DNA from: an uncultured Eubacteriales bacterium
Lineage (GTDB): Bacteria; Bacillota; Clostridia; Oscillospirales; UBA644
DNA length: 31,941 nt
Assembly: GCA_905207625.1 (NCBI GenBank)
Contig: CAJLLT010000024.1
Span: 1 to 31,941 of the forward strand
Direction of reading: 5' to 3'
Part shown: positions 1 through 7,973 of the stretch, in pieces
Numbering within the stretch: position 1 is the first letter of the stretch
How the letters are laid out: each line of letters begins with the position of its first letter
Made by a program: the position numbers and the translations under genes
The notes under the pieces: model-generated
What the model was told of the DNA's origin: nothing
Seen by the model: only the letters and a program-made list of their open reading frames with translations
Database searches by the model: none

Positions 1-106
1 TCTCACCGTGCCGGAGCACCGCCGTTTCAAAATCCTCGTCAAACGGATAGTCCGGGGATGTGCCGTATGTATTGAGGCAGTATTCAAGGAATTGTTGTTT
101 TGTCAT
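1..106 (-). CDS. MmcQ/YjbR-family protein, N-terminal part only
   Basis: This is the first 35 codons of a gene that runs off the left edge of the window. The start reads MTKQQFLEYC and a little later YPFDEDF, which matches the opening of the small MmcQ/YjbR-type DNA-binding-fold proteins (roughly 110-120 residues in full). The ATG is preceded by an AGGGATG-like ribosome site. It lies 36 bases downstream of the stop of the 444-residue gene on the same strand, so it could be on the same transcript. The family's biochemical role is not well defined. The assignment rests on a short stretch and is tentative. Confidence 0.55.
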   Translation of the reverse strand, partial: MTKQQFLEYCLNTYGTSPDYPFDEDFETAVLRHGE

Positions 107-142
107 CGCTGGACATCCCTAAAATTTATATCGTACCTTATT

Positions 143-1477
143 TTAACTATGATTATAGAAATATTCTGCTACTTTTTCTATTAGCACACATACTTCTGTT
201 TGAGAAAATACATTTGACTTTTGAGCAAAAAACATGTTTTTGTCAGTGCTCTTTTTCATAAGTCGATGTAACAATGCCAAATTCCGTTTCTGTTGCTCGT
301 TTAGTATACCTATTATCGGGACGAATTCTTCAGCTGTAACACGATTGGCAAACGTAAAAAATGATGCCATAATACCTGCCACAATATCACACAACTGTAA
401 CCATTTTGAATCGTGCGATTTTTCAAAGCGGTAAACCGCGCGATTAAACAAATACTGTCCGCTTATCGGAGTTTCATCTAAAACTTCTTGTACTTCGGAG
501 ATTTCATCAAAAATATGTATACTGCCCTGAAATATTCCCATTCTTGACATGTAATCGGCCGCAAACCCATCGATCAACACGTGATCTTCGTTGTCTATGA
601 GAAACGGTAAATTTTCCTTTTTACCAGAAACTTTTAGTTCTTGGCGCAAGAATTCCAGTAAAAACTCATCTTCAACATCATCTGGCACAATACTTTCAAT
701 CCATTCTACCATTGCAAAACAATAATCCTTGATTTTGCTGGGATCAATATTAGGATACTTGTATTGTGCTAAAAGTGGGAGAATATAATCCTCATCACGT
801 TTCGCGTACTTAAAAAGCACATTTTTGATTTCGTTGTGATACATCATAACGGATAGAACGGAATCCACTATGTCTACCAGCGCATAATAGAGTAGGTTGA
901 TTGCGCTCCAGTGAATAAATAGATTGTCTACCGCCAGTAAATCAGATAGTACTGACTCCACCTTTGCTGAATTCAGTGTATGAAGAAATTTATGGGTACC
1001 TTCGGGAACTTTTCCGATCAGATGCTTCAGTTTAATATCGGTAATGGATTTTTGTAATTGTAACTTTGAAAAAACAGCATCAATATCCACAGGTGGCTCT
1101 GTTCCTTCAAAAGCGACTCCGGCTAAAACATAGTCTTCGGTGTAATCCACATTCAAATCGCCGTTCTCGTCTTTGAATTTGAATTTTAGGCAATTATTGC
1201 TTTCATCATAGTACATAGTGTAGTGATTGAAAACACCATCCAAAAAGCATATGATTTTTTCGTCATCAACACCAGAAAAATCAGCAACAAACCAACGCAC
1301 AACGCGGTATGATATAGAATTATCCAACGCCCACTGAATAAATTCTGCATCTATAATTCCTTTATGGACGTTATTGTAGCGAACTACCTGCGTTAATTCA
1401 TACTGGACTCCTTCGTTTTCGTTAGCGAACTCTGGGAAATCGGCTATTGTCAACGGGCGATTGTTGATGTTAAGCAA
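143..1477 (-). CDS. uncharacterised 444-residue protein, last gene of the Argonaute operon (weak DUF3800-like C-terminal half)
   Basis: I do not recognise this protein with certainty. It is acidic, mostly helical and has no signal peptide or membrane helix. The C-terminal half has a pattern like the DUF3800 family: an IFDE segment, then about 40 residues later a DSKWLQLCDIVAG segment resembling the family's closing 'S..iQ.aDl.ag' motif. The usual N-terminal DESG motif is not visible, so this is a weak match. The start is a TTG at 1477, because a perfect AGGAGG lies 7 bases before it. The ATG at 1495 has no ribosome site, and the AGGAGG would fall inside its coding sequence. The gene begins right after the stop of the SIR2-Argonaute gene (1499), so translation is probably coupled. 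Context suggests an accessory subunit or effector partner of the Argonaute. Confidence 0.75.
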   Translation of the reverse strand: MLNINNRPLTIADFPEFANENEGVQYELTQVVRYNNVHKGIIDAEFIQWALDNSISYRVVRWFVADFSGVDDEKIICFLDGVFNHYTMYYDESNNCLKFKFKDENGDLNVDYTEDYVLAGVAFEGTEPPVDIDAVFSKLQLQKSITDIKLKHLIGKVPEGTHKFLHTLNSAKVESVLSDLLAVDNLFIHWSAINLLYYALVDIVDSVLSVMMYHNEIKNVLFKYAKRDEDYILPLLAQYKYPNIDPSKIKDYCFAMVEWIESIVPDDVEDEFLLEFLRQELKVSGKKENLPFLIDNEDHVLIDGFAADYMSRMGIFQGSIHIFDEISEVQEVLDETPISGQYLFNRAVYRFEKSHDSKWLQLCDIVAGIMASFFTFANRVTAEEFVPIIGILNEQQKRNLALLHRLMKKSTDKNMFFAQKSNVFSQTEVCVLIEKVAEYFYNHS

Positions 1478-1498
1478 GTGAATACCTCCTGACATCTT

Positions 1499-4400
1499 TC
1501 ACATGAAATAGCGATAGTCGTAAAGGGATCCTTCACAATGCGATAACAGCCACCCGATGCGAGCTATTTCATTAGACGACTCTATCGTACACGGAAGCTT
1601 TGAATACAAATTAAAGCTGTTCCAATTCATTTTTGACAAGCCAAGTATCTCGGTTGCGATTTGTGCCATATCGCTGGATCCGTAATGCCTTACAACCTTC
1701 AAAGGTAGCGGAACTGTTTTTCCACCCTGGAAATATTTAAAATTGGGATTGCGTACAGATGGCGCAATACCGTGAGTATACAGATACATAGTATTCTCAG
1801 TTAACGGGAAGCACATGCCGCGACGAACGGGATAACCATCAACATTGCTATGATCAGAATTAAGAGCAAAACACTTCAGATCATCTTCATAAGATATTTC
1901 AATCAAGTCTATACTTTTGACACCCGCGCTCGAAAGACTTTCCACCATGCCCTTGATTTCTTCTTTTCGAAAGGGAGTGCGTTTATGGATAACAACGCGT
2001 TTAGGTATTTCAGAAAATGAATTATGGAACAAGTCCTTAATTGTTAATCCGAGCCGATATGCTTCGTCTTCTGATAGATATGGGTTGTCCTTTCTATCAA
2101 ACTGAACATCGTGAATTTTAGAAAGACGGTATTTCATTCCTTGCCCGTCAGAAGAATAAATATGGCTGCATCCAACAACGACATTGTTTTTAGTTGTTCC
2201 ACGCATTACACTATACCCAATTCCAGCGAATGCCGTATCGGGTTGAGTGCCGGTAATCGTCCAGGGAATCCTGCCCGATTTTACATACAGAGCAAGCGAC
2301 AAAGCCCACATTATCTGACAGTGCAATTCGCTATCGATTGTCTTTTGACGAACAAACTGCGTTGCTACCTGTCTTTGGGCTGCGTACGCTTTAACATAAT
2401 CGTGTAAATCGAATTTTTCAGACTCGTTAGCGTATGCCGTTAAAGATTCATATTCTTTTGGAATATAAATCAAAATGGTATCTACTGATTGTGCACTTAA
2501 TTGATCGATTTTCCGCGTAATAGCCTCTCCAAATTTCATGGCTGCTGCATAATCAACCGAAGTATTTATTGCATTAACGCTTTTCCACTTGTTTGAAGTT
2601 GACTGCGGCAAATCGAGACCAGTTTTAAATGCTTCGAAAAATCCGGGAAATGATACAAGAAAATCAGCATTGTGCTTCGCCTCTGACCGTTGATTAATAC
2701 CGGATATAAAGCCAAAAAATATATTTTCATACCCTATAGGGCAGATAACACCCGTGACAATCGAGTGGCGCAATACACCACTATTCATAGGATAATCAAC
2801 CGGTGCGTTCTTTATTAATCCCAGCATAGGATGGAAATTATCCATATACTTTCCCGAAGCAGGGCTGTAAAACCGTAATTGAGGGTCTCTATATTCTTTG
2901 TCACGGAATATTATTCTTTTTGAGAGTTCTGTTTTAAGAGTCGCATTCCAAGGAGAGCCATAATTAATGCCAAGTAATGCACTACGTGCACCAATTACAA
3001 ATTTAAACGGCGCAAGCGATTCCATAGGATAATTTGCAGCTAATTTATCGTTGCCAATTAATCTTCGCACCCATCTTGTAATATAGGTGCTTGTATTAGG
3101 GTTGGGGCGACCGTTGTTGACGGCCGCGCTAAACTTGTCTGCAAATTGTTTCTTTTCCTGTTTGGAAAACTCATCGCTATCAGCATACATATAACTCGGG
3201 GCGAACGTTAAGTACGTATTTTTACTGTCAAAGACTATTGCGAGACGGACTCCACTAAATGCAGTTAGGGTTCTATCGTCAATTTGATACTTTACGATAT
3301 CTTTCGTATCCCAAATTTTATCTTTTGAACATCCCAAATTATGAGTGTCCGCCATGATTCGAGTAATCGTTTTTAATAACAGTTCCTGCATAGCTCCGTT
3401 TTTGGCAACAAAATCGCGAGTCAACGGACACAGTTCAACAATTCCTTTTATCCTCCGAGAGCAAACATCTTCGATTGTCTCCTTTGCTCCCCACGCATAA
3501 ATCATACCTCTGTATGGTACAGCCATTATGTTCTTCTTGTACAATTCACGGCAATAGTCCCAAGGCTTTTCATCGGGAGCACGGGAGACTTCAAATTGAT
3601 AACACTGAGACGGAAATACAATGGGATAGGCATTTGTATTTGCAACCTTGTTTATGGGTTCTGCGGGTAGCATAAATCCAATACTCTGCGGCTCTACAGC
3701 AATGGCAAGATTTCTTTTTAGCTCATCCACTTTGGAGATAAAGGCATTGTCACCGCTCATACAATGGCGCGCAATAGAATACATTGCACTATCAAAGCCT
3801 GCTGTAGGGACATAAAACGCACTACGCCCATACTCATTCGCGTGCTTAATAAGATTAACTACAGGCACCGGCACATCCGATCCATAGCCGCACCAGAATA
3901 GTTTGCCCGCGCCGCGATCACTATACACCTGTGTTAACGCCTGCATTAAAGAGGCATCTCTACCACTATAACCAAACACAATCAGATCACGGTTGGTTAA
4001 TTCGTGGCGGAGCGCTTTAACCAGTTCACCATTTTGGGTGTCGAGTTCCTGAACCGTATTTTTCAAATCACCATATTTATAGTCACCATGCAAATCAACA
4101 CACAGCAATTCACCGTCTATATCACCTCGGTATATTCTATCCGAGGTTTGTGCTGTGATTTCTATCGGAATCAGAGGAGTGTATTGGTGCGCGCATTTAA
4201 CCATAAGACCATCGAAATTTGTGGTCCATACGCTTTTAACGATATTTCGCTGCGCAAGCATAGCAATCAAATGATATCCCAAACTTGGCTCTCTACCGGT
4301 TACCAACCCTTGAAAATACTTTCTGCGATCGTCGGGGATGGGATATGCTTTTTCGGCGAAAAAAGAATATTCTTCTGGGCTGTTCTCGGTTGGATATGAA

Positions 4401-4645
4401 TTCTGCGTATCAATCCATCGCTGTATTACACGACGCACGTTTTCCTGTTTCACATTATCGTATGTGCCGATCATCCCGGGATTCTGGGAGAGAATAATTT
4501 CTTTTTTCCACTCCCAGATACAATCTCCGGCTGATTGAACACCGGATTCAACCGATGCGCCCGCTCCAAGAAGGAGAGCATGCGGCGTATCAATATTTTG
4601 TTTTAAAGAACGCAGAAACTCGTCCATCTGTAGTGTTTGCATCAT
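1499..4645 (-). CDS. SIR2-APAZ-Argonaute (MID-PIWI) fusion protein, short-pAgo defence effector
   Basis: This 1048-residue protein joins an NAD-binding SIR2 domain to an Argonaute. Residues 1-300 are SIR2: GAGAS at 27-31, WTTNFDG with catalytic Asn143, LHG with catalytic His186, and VFGYSGRD at 223-230. Residues about 350-590 occupy the place of the APAZ domain. From about 600 the sequence becomes MID-PIWI: a HPMLGLIKNAP start, GVICP near 640, and a C-terminal PIWI signature with PLPLKVVRH (979-987), ILGLSKMNWNS and PCTIESSNEIAR. The PIWI aspartates appear lost: AGIGYS (807-812) stands where family members have 'GiD', and IHKRT (886-890) where they have 'HRD'. Known relatives (SIR2-APAZ plus short pAgo, SPARSA) are guide-directed NADases that kill or arrest the infected cell. 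AGGAG lies 4 bases before the first of two tandem ATGs. The fused layout and the neighbours are the unusual points. Confidence 0.88.
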   Translation of the reverse strand: MMQTLQMDEFLRSLKQNIDTPHALLLGAGASVESGVQSAGDCIWEWKKEIILSQNPGMIGTYDNVKQENVRRVIQRWIDTQNSYPTENSPEEYSFFAEKAYPIPDDRRKYFQGLVTGREPSLGYHLIAMLAQRNIVKSVWTTNFDGLMVKCAHQYTPLIPIEITAQTSDRIYRGDIDGELLCVDLHGDYKYGDLKNTVQELDTQNGELVKALRHELTNRDLIVFGYSGRDASLMQALTQVYSDRGAGKLFWCGYGSDVPVPVVNLIKHANEYGRSAFYVPTAGFDSAMYSIARHCMSGDNAFISKVDELKRNLAIAVEPQSIGFMLPAEPINKVANTNAYPIVFPSQCYQFEVSRAPDEKPWDYCRELYKKNIMAVPYRGMIYAWGAKETIEDVCSRRIKGIVELCPLTRDFVAKNGAMQELLLKTITRIMADTHNLGCSKDKIWDTKDIVKYQIDDRTLTAFSGVRLAIVFDSKNTYLTFAPSYMYADSDEFSKQEKKQFADKFSAAVNNGRPNPNTSTYITRWVRRLIGNDKLAANYPMESLAPFKFVIGARSALLGINYGSPWNATLKTELSKRIIFRDKEYRDPQLRFYSPASGKYMDNFHPMLGLIKNAPVDYPMNSGVLRHSIVTGVICPIGYENIFFGFISGINQRSEAKHNADFLVSFPGFFEAFKTGLDLPQSTSNKWKSVNAINTSVDYAAAMKFGEAITRKIDQLSAQSVDTILIYIPKEYESLTAYANESEKFDLHDYVKAYAAQRQVATQFVRQKTIDSELHCQIMWALSLALYVKSGRIPWTITGTQPDTAFAGIGYSVMRGTTKNNVVVGCSHIYSSDGQGMKYRLSKIHDVQFDRKDNPYLSEDEAYRLGLTIKDLFHNSFSEIPKRVVIHKRTPFRKEEIKGMVESLSSAGVKSIDLIEISYEDDLKCFALNSDHSNVDGYPVRRGMCFPLTENTMYLYTHGIAPSVRNPNFKYFQGGKTVPLPLKVVRHYGSSDMAQIATEILGLSKMNWNSFNLYSKLPCTIESSNEIARIGWLLSHCEGSLYDYRYFM

Positions 4646-4661
4646 ATTTCTCCTTCACCGC

Positions 4662-5735
4662 TTATTTCTCCAAATACTTCATCAGCTGCACAGTCGCTTT
4701 GCTCCGTCCCTGAACGCTTGTAAGGCCGTTTTCTTTAAGCTCTTTAAGCGGATACTGCCCGACAGGATATTTCTCAACCAATTTAAGCTTCATATATCGC
4801 ACATCGGGATCCTTCGCCAAATCTTTGTAGTAAGGATAGTCATCGGTAGAACGGTTACCGTATTGATCGGCAGCAATAACCTCGCATTTGAACATGATTG
4901 ACTTATATTTTTCACCGACGTATATGTACACCGTATCGCCCACGGTCATGTTGGTAGATTGAGTCCATTCGATCACATCGAGGTTGTCAAACGCGGCGAC
5001 GATATCGTAATAATTCGGGTTGCAAGGAATGATCCACACGTCATCAAGGCGAGAGGTTACCTTCCAGCCTTCTTCTTTTGCGCGGAGCTCATTCAGCCAC
5101 ACGCCGTTATACTTAAAATAGCGCGGTCCGGCAACGCCCCATTTGCTCCCTGTAAGTTCGGTTGCAAGGGCGGAGAGGGATAATCGCCGTCCCTGATAAT
5201 CAACCGTCTTATCATCCACCACGGTACATTGTGCGCCGGAGTTGGCGTTGCCCTGATGAATGAAAGTAATTGTTGCACCGACGGGAATTTTACACTTGGA
5301 GAAGGCAAATGGAGAAAGCCGCTCAATGTGTTCTTCCTCGATCTCCTGTGCCAAATTCTCGCTCTTTTTCTCCTCTGTGGTCGGCTCATACAGATGAAGC
5401 CTGTCCTTGCGACCACCGAGAATAGCAATCGTTTCAATGATAGAATACGCCTGTTCCTTTGACATCGCATAAAACTCGCGAACACGCTTTTTGCCGTCCA
5501 CCTCGTCTATAGAGCGCAAGTTAGGATTGAGTTGGTCAATCAACGCATGAAGTTTTAAATCCGTCAGGCGTTCCTCCACCTCGTATGTAGCGTAGATACG
5601 GAAAGCAAAAGGGATACACTCGCTGTTGTTCAGTTGTTTCAGCCGTGCATTCACATCATCCGCGTACCCGATTTTCACATATTCGGGAAAGGACGGATTT
5701 GTCAGAATATATATAACACCTGATTGTTCTTTCAT
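4662..5735 (-). CDS. GIY-YIG nuclease-domain / DUF4357 / EVE-domain protein
   Basis: This 357-residue protein appears to have three modules. Residues about 6-95 form a GIY-YIG domain of the T5orf172 kind: VIYIL (7-11), YVKIG (19-23), an Arg at 31 and a conserved 'REFY' near residue 87. Residues about 145-215 match DUF4357 (GRRLSLSALA, then RYFKYNGVWL). Residues about 230-355 look like an EVE/PUA-type domain (VWIIPCNP, GDTVYIYVG, then a C-terminal PLKELKENGL). EVE domains bind modified bases in nucleic acids, and GIY-YIG domains cut DNA; a combination could mean cleavage of modified DNA, which is inference. It lies 16 bases before the SIR2-Argonaute gene. Its ribosome site GAGAGGA overlaps the region of the previous gene's stop, which suggests coupled translation and a shared operon. 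Confidence 0.82.
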   Translation of the reverse strand: MKEQSGVIYILTNPSFPEYVKIGYADDVNARLKQLNNSECIPFAFRIYATYEVEERLTDLKLHALIDQLNPNLRSIDEVDGKKRVREFYAMSKEQAYSIIETIAILGGRKDRLHLYEPTTEEKKSENLAQEIEEEHIERLSPFAFSKCKIPVGATITFIHQGNANSGAQCTVVDDKTVDYQGRRLSLSALATELTGSKWGVAGPRYFKYNGVWLNELRAKEEGWKVTSRLDDVWIIPCNPNYYDIVAAFDNLDVIEWTQSTNMTVGDTVYIYVGEKYKSIMFKCEVIAADQYGNRSTDDYPYYKDLAKDPDVRYMKLKLVEKYPVGQYPLKELKENGLTSVQGRSKATVQLMKYLEK

Positions 5736-5747
5736 AAGATGATCCTC

Positions 5748-6071
5748 TCATGCTTTCTCGATGGCTGGCGGATTATCTATGCCATATTTTCTCCATATCC
5801 AGCTATTTAACTGTTGTTTTGGGGGATTTGATAATAAATATTGCTTTTCAGCATCACTTAAATTTGGTATCGTAAAGTTTACGATATAGTTTTTTGCAAA
5901 TGCCATATAACCTTTGGAATACGGTTTACTCGTGTGGTAAAGCCATGTCCTTATGGTTTCTTCACTTACGTTTGAATGATCAACCAATCGAGTAGTGGCG
6001 TTATATCTTTGTATTAATTCAGCTAACATTTCTTTAGCGATATTTTTTGCATTTTCTGTAATTAAGGTCAT
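5748..6071 (-). CDS. small HTH-like protein, first gene of the Argonaute operon
   Basis: This 107-residue protein has an N-terminal helical part containing a plausible helix-turn-helix (NVSEETIRTWLYHTS, about residues 34-48). It is followed by a lysine- and tyrosine-rich segment and a short C-terminal tail with WIWRKYG. I do not recognise a named family. The start has a good AAGGAG site 6 bases upstream. It is only 12 bases from the GIY-YIG/EVE gene downstream. Position and size suggest a DNA-binding regulator of the operon, but nothing in the sequence proves binding. The 125 bases upstream hold no GC-rich terminator and no convincing promoter, so transcription may continue from the Fic gene. 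Confidence 0.65.
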   Translation of the reverse strand: MTLITENAKNIAKEMLAELIQRYNATTRLVDHSNVSEETIRTWLYHTSKPYSKGYMAFAKNYIVNFTIPNLSDAEKQYLLSNPPKQQLNSWIWRKYGIDNPPAIEKA

Positions 6072-6196
6072 CGTTTGCTCCTTTTCAAATGCTACTGATT
6101 TTTCAACTGTTTTTCTGCCTATAAATTTTCTTCAAATTCTCTATTGTCACTTCAGAGGCAAGGATATAGAATAGACTCAAATTTTAATTCGAAATT

Positions 6197-6922
6197 TTAC
6201 CAAAGCATCGGATTTTTAAAGCACTCAATTGCTTTGGATTCGTCGGTATAATCTTTCCATTCTTTATGAGATGATCTTTTTGAGTTGTATATTTTGTTTT
6301 CGGGGGCAAACAAAGGCTGTGACCACCAATTGTTCTTTTCATCAACCATCCATATGGTTATGGTTGCACTACCAATATTGGAAAGAATGATCTTTTCGTC
6401 TATGTAGCAAATCTTGAGTTTAATAGATTCTTTAGGTTTGACGGATTTATCCAAGATTACAGAATAGTTCAACAAATTATTCTCGTAACACATTTCATTT
6501 TCTCTGGTCTCAACACCAAAAAGAGATGTGTTTTTGGGAAGATTGGTAGAGAAATATATGTGGCTGATTTCCGTGTGGCCTATGTTTTTTAATGTATATT
6601 CTACAGAAACCCAATTCTCGTATTCAATTACTTCGGGATCGTAATAAAACATTGCGCGCCCTTCGTTTTTATAATCTTTTATTCCGCAGAGAAGAAGGCT
6701 GATATCTGCCTTTTTAGCAGCAGAGTATTTTGAGAGTTTCTTATACCCCATAATTTCAAGACGGGGTCGATTCTCTAATAACTGTTCTTCTTTTTCTTTC
6801 TGCTGTTTGAGTTCTTCCCGGCGTGTTTTTTTGTTTTCGTGGCGAATTGTTAACCATACGCCAAGGAAAGTGAAAAGACCGCTTACCAAACCGCCCAAAA
6901 CGCTTGCGATAATAGCTTCCAA
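6197..6922 (-). CDS. membrane-anchored hypothetical protein (one N-terminal helix, coiled coil, soluble domain)
   Basis: The 241-residue protein starts with a hydrophobic helix at about residues 4-27 that contains glycine spacing of the GxxxG kind. A strongly charged stretch rich in Lys, Arg, Glu and Gln (about 28-52) follows and should form a short cytoplasmic coiled coil. The rest, about 55-241, is a mixed strand-rich domain with no motif I recognise. The positive charges after the helix place the C-terminal domain in the cytoplasm. It starts 10 bases after the Fic stop on the same strand, so the two are very probably co-transcribed. No function can be assigned. A membrane partner for the Fic enzyme or for the defence operon further downstream is possible. 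Confidence 0.6.
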   Translation of the reverse strand: MEAIIASVLGGLVSGLFTFLGVWLTIRHENKKTRREELKQQKEKEEQLLENRPRLEIMGYKKLSKYSAAKKADISLLLCGIKDYKNEGRAMFYYDPEVIEYENWVSVEYTLKNIGHTEISHIYFSTNLPKNTSLFGVETRENEMCYENNLLNYSVILDKSVKPKESIKLKICYIDEKIILSNIGSATITIWMVDEKNNWWSQPLFAPENKIYNSKRSSHKEWKDYTDESKAIECFKNPMLW

Positions 6923-6932
6923 GTTCTTCTCC

Positions 6933-7808
6933 TTAATGTTCCAACACTTCCAAATACTGATCCAATCGCTTATTGAGATACTCCGCGAAGAGCTTTACCA
7001 TCTCCGAACGGTGGTTGAATGCGTCGTAATATCTCATTCTATCGGTGAACTTGATATCGATGGGGGGATATCCTGCTTTCATCAGTTCAAGGTTGATGAT
7101 GAGGCGTCCGGTTCTGCCGTTGCCGTCGATGAAGGGATGGATGGTCTCAAACGCGATATGCAGATCGGCGAGCTTTTCCACAATATTGCGCTCATCGGTC
7201 GCGTACTGCTGCATAAGGTCATTCATTTTTGGCTCAATGAGATAGGGCTGGACAGGTTCCTGCTTTGCGCCCATGATGCGAACAGGCACTCTGCGGTATA
7301 CGCCACGATCAAGAGGTTTATCCGCAAGGACGAGGGAGTGAATCTGCTTGATGACCGATTCAGAAAGGGGAGTGTGATCCTTGACAAGGTCACAGATAAA
7401 ATAGAACGCATCTTTATGACCGACCGCTTCCATGTGGTCCTTCAGCGGTTTTTGATCGATGGTCAAGCCCTTCAGAACCATATCGGTTTCACGCAAAGTT
7501 AAGGTATTGCCCTCGATTGCGTTGGAGTTGTAAGTATATTCGATCATGAAGTCCTCGTTCAGACGCGCCACTTCACCTTCGGTAAGCGGTCTGCGACCGT
7601 CGAGTTCTTTTTTATTTCTTTCAATTTGGGCGAGAAGGGTTTCCTTTCCGCGAATACGTCCGTCGGCAGGTTTTGGGGCGTTATCGGGGATAAACCAGAG
7701 TTTGCCCTCGCGCCAGGCACCGTCAATCTGTCCGTTCACGCAGAGCGTGCGGACACGTCTGTCGGAGATGCCCCATTTCTCGGCGGCTTGCTTGGTCGTC
7801 ATAGCCAT
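6933..7808 (-). CDS. Fic-family protein (AMP-transferase type) with N-terminal HTH
   Basis: Fic enzymes usually transfer AMP from ATP to a hydroxyl on a target protein. The active-site loop is complete: HPFIDGNGRTGR at residues 224-235, with His224. The inhibitory motif S-x-x-x-E-G is present upstream of the core (Ser95, Glu99, Gly100), so this is the self-inhibited class with the motif on the N-terminal side. Residues 1-41 form an excisionase/MerR-like winged HTH (TTKQAAEKWGISDRRVR, then LWFIP). A Fic protein with a DNA-binding head may control its own promoter. The 291-residue length is normal. GAGGT lies 8 bases before the start, and a clear promoter sits at 7861-7889. It is followed at 10 bases by the membrane-protein gene. 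Confidence 0.92.
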   Translation of the reverse strand: MAMTTKQAAEKWGISDRRVRTLCVNGQIDGAWREGKLWFIPDNAPKPADGRIRGKETLLAQIERNKKELDGRRPLTEGEVARLNEDFMIEYTYNSNAIEGNTLTLRETDMVLKGLTIDQKPLKDHMEAVGHKDAFYFICDLVKDHTPLSESVIKQIHSLVLADKPLDRGVYRRVPVRIMGAKQEPVQPYLIEPKMNDLMQQYATDERNIVEKLADLHIAFETIHPFIDGNGRTGRLIINLELMKAGYPPIDIKFTDRMRYYDAFNHRSEMVKLFAEYLNKRLDQYLEVLEH

Positions 7809-7860
7809 GATTCATACCTCGTCACGTTGAGATTTCGAATTTTTATAATTTACCATTATA

Positions 7861-7889
7861 AGTATATCACATTTTCGGCATAAATTCAA
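7861..7889 (-). promoter_or_regulatory. sigma-A-type promoter of the Fic gene
   Basis: On the minus strand this reads TTGAAT, 17 bases, TATACT, ending about 50 bases upstream of the Fic start. It may drive the whole minus-strand run down to the left edge, because no GC-rich terminator is visible between the genes. Confidence 0.6.
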
Positions 7890-7944
7890 TAGGGTTCGGA
7901 ATAATATTTTTAAATTTGCGGAATAATTCGCTGATTCTTATCTC

Positions 7945-7973
7945 TTGCAATCTCTGTTACTTTGTGTTATAAT
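7945..7973 (+). promoter_or_regulatory. orphan plus-strand promoter
   Basis: TTGCAA, a 17-base spacer and a perfect TATAAT face right, away from the Fic gene. No ORF of useful length follows on this strand, so the product would be a non-coding or very short transcript. It is divergent to the Fic promoter, with about 55 bases between the two. Confidence 0.55.

Noticed and set aside
1499..4645. Thoeris ThsA or stand-alone DSR-type sirtuin
   Set aside because: The SIR2 domain is similar, but the C-terminal 450 residues have the MID-PIWI pattern, which those proteins lack.
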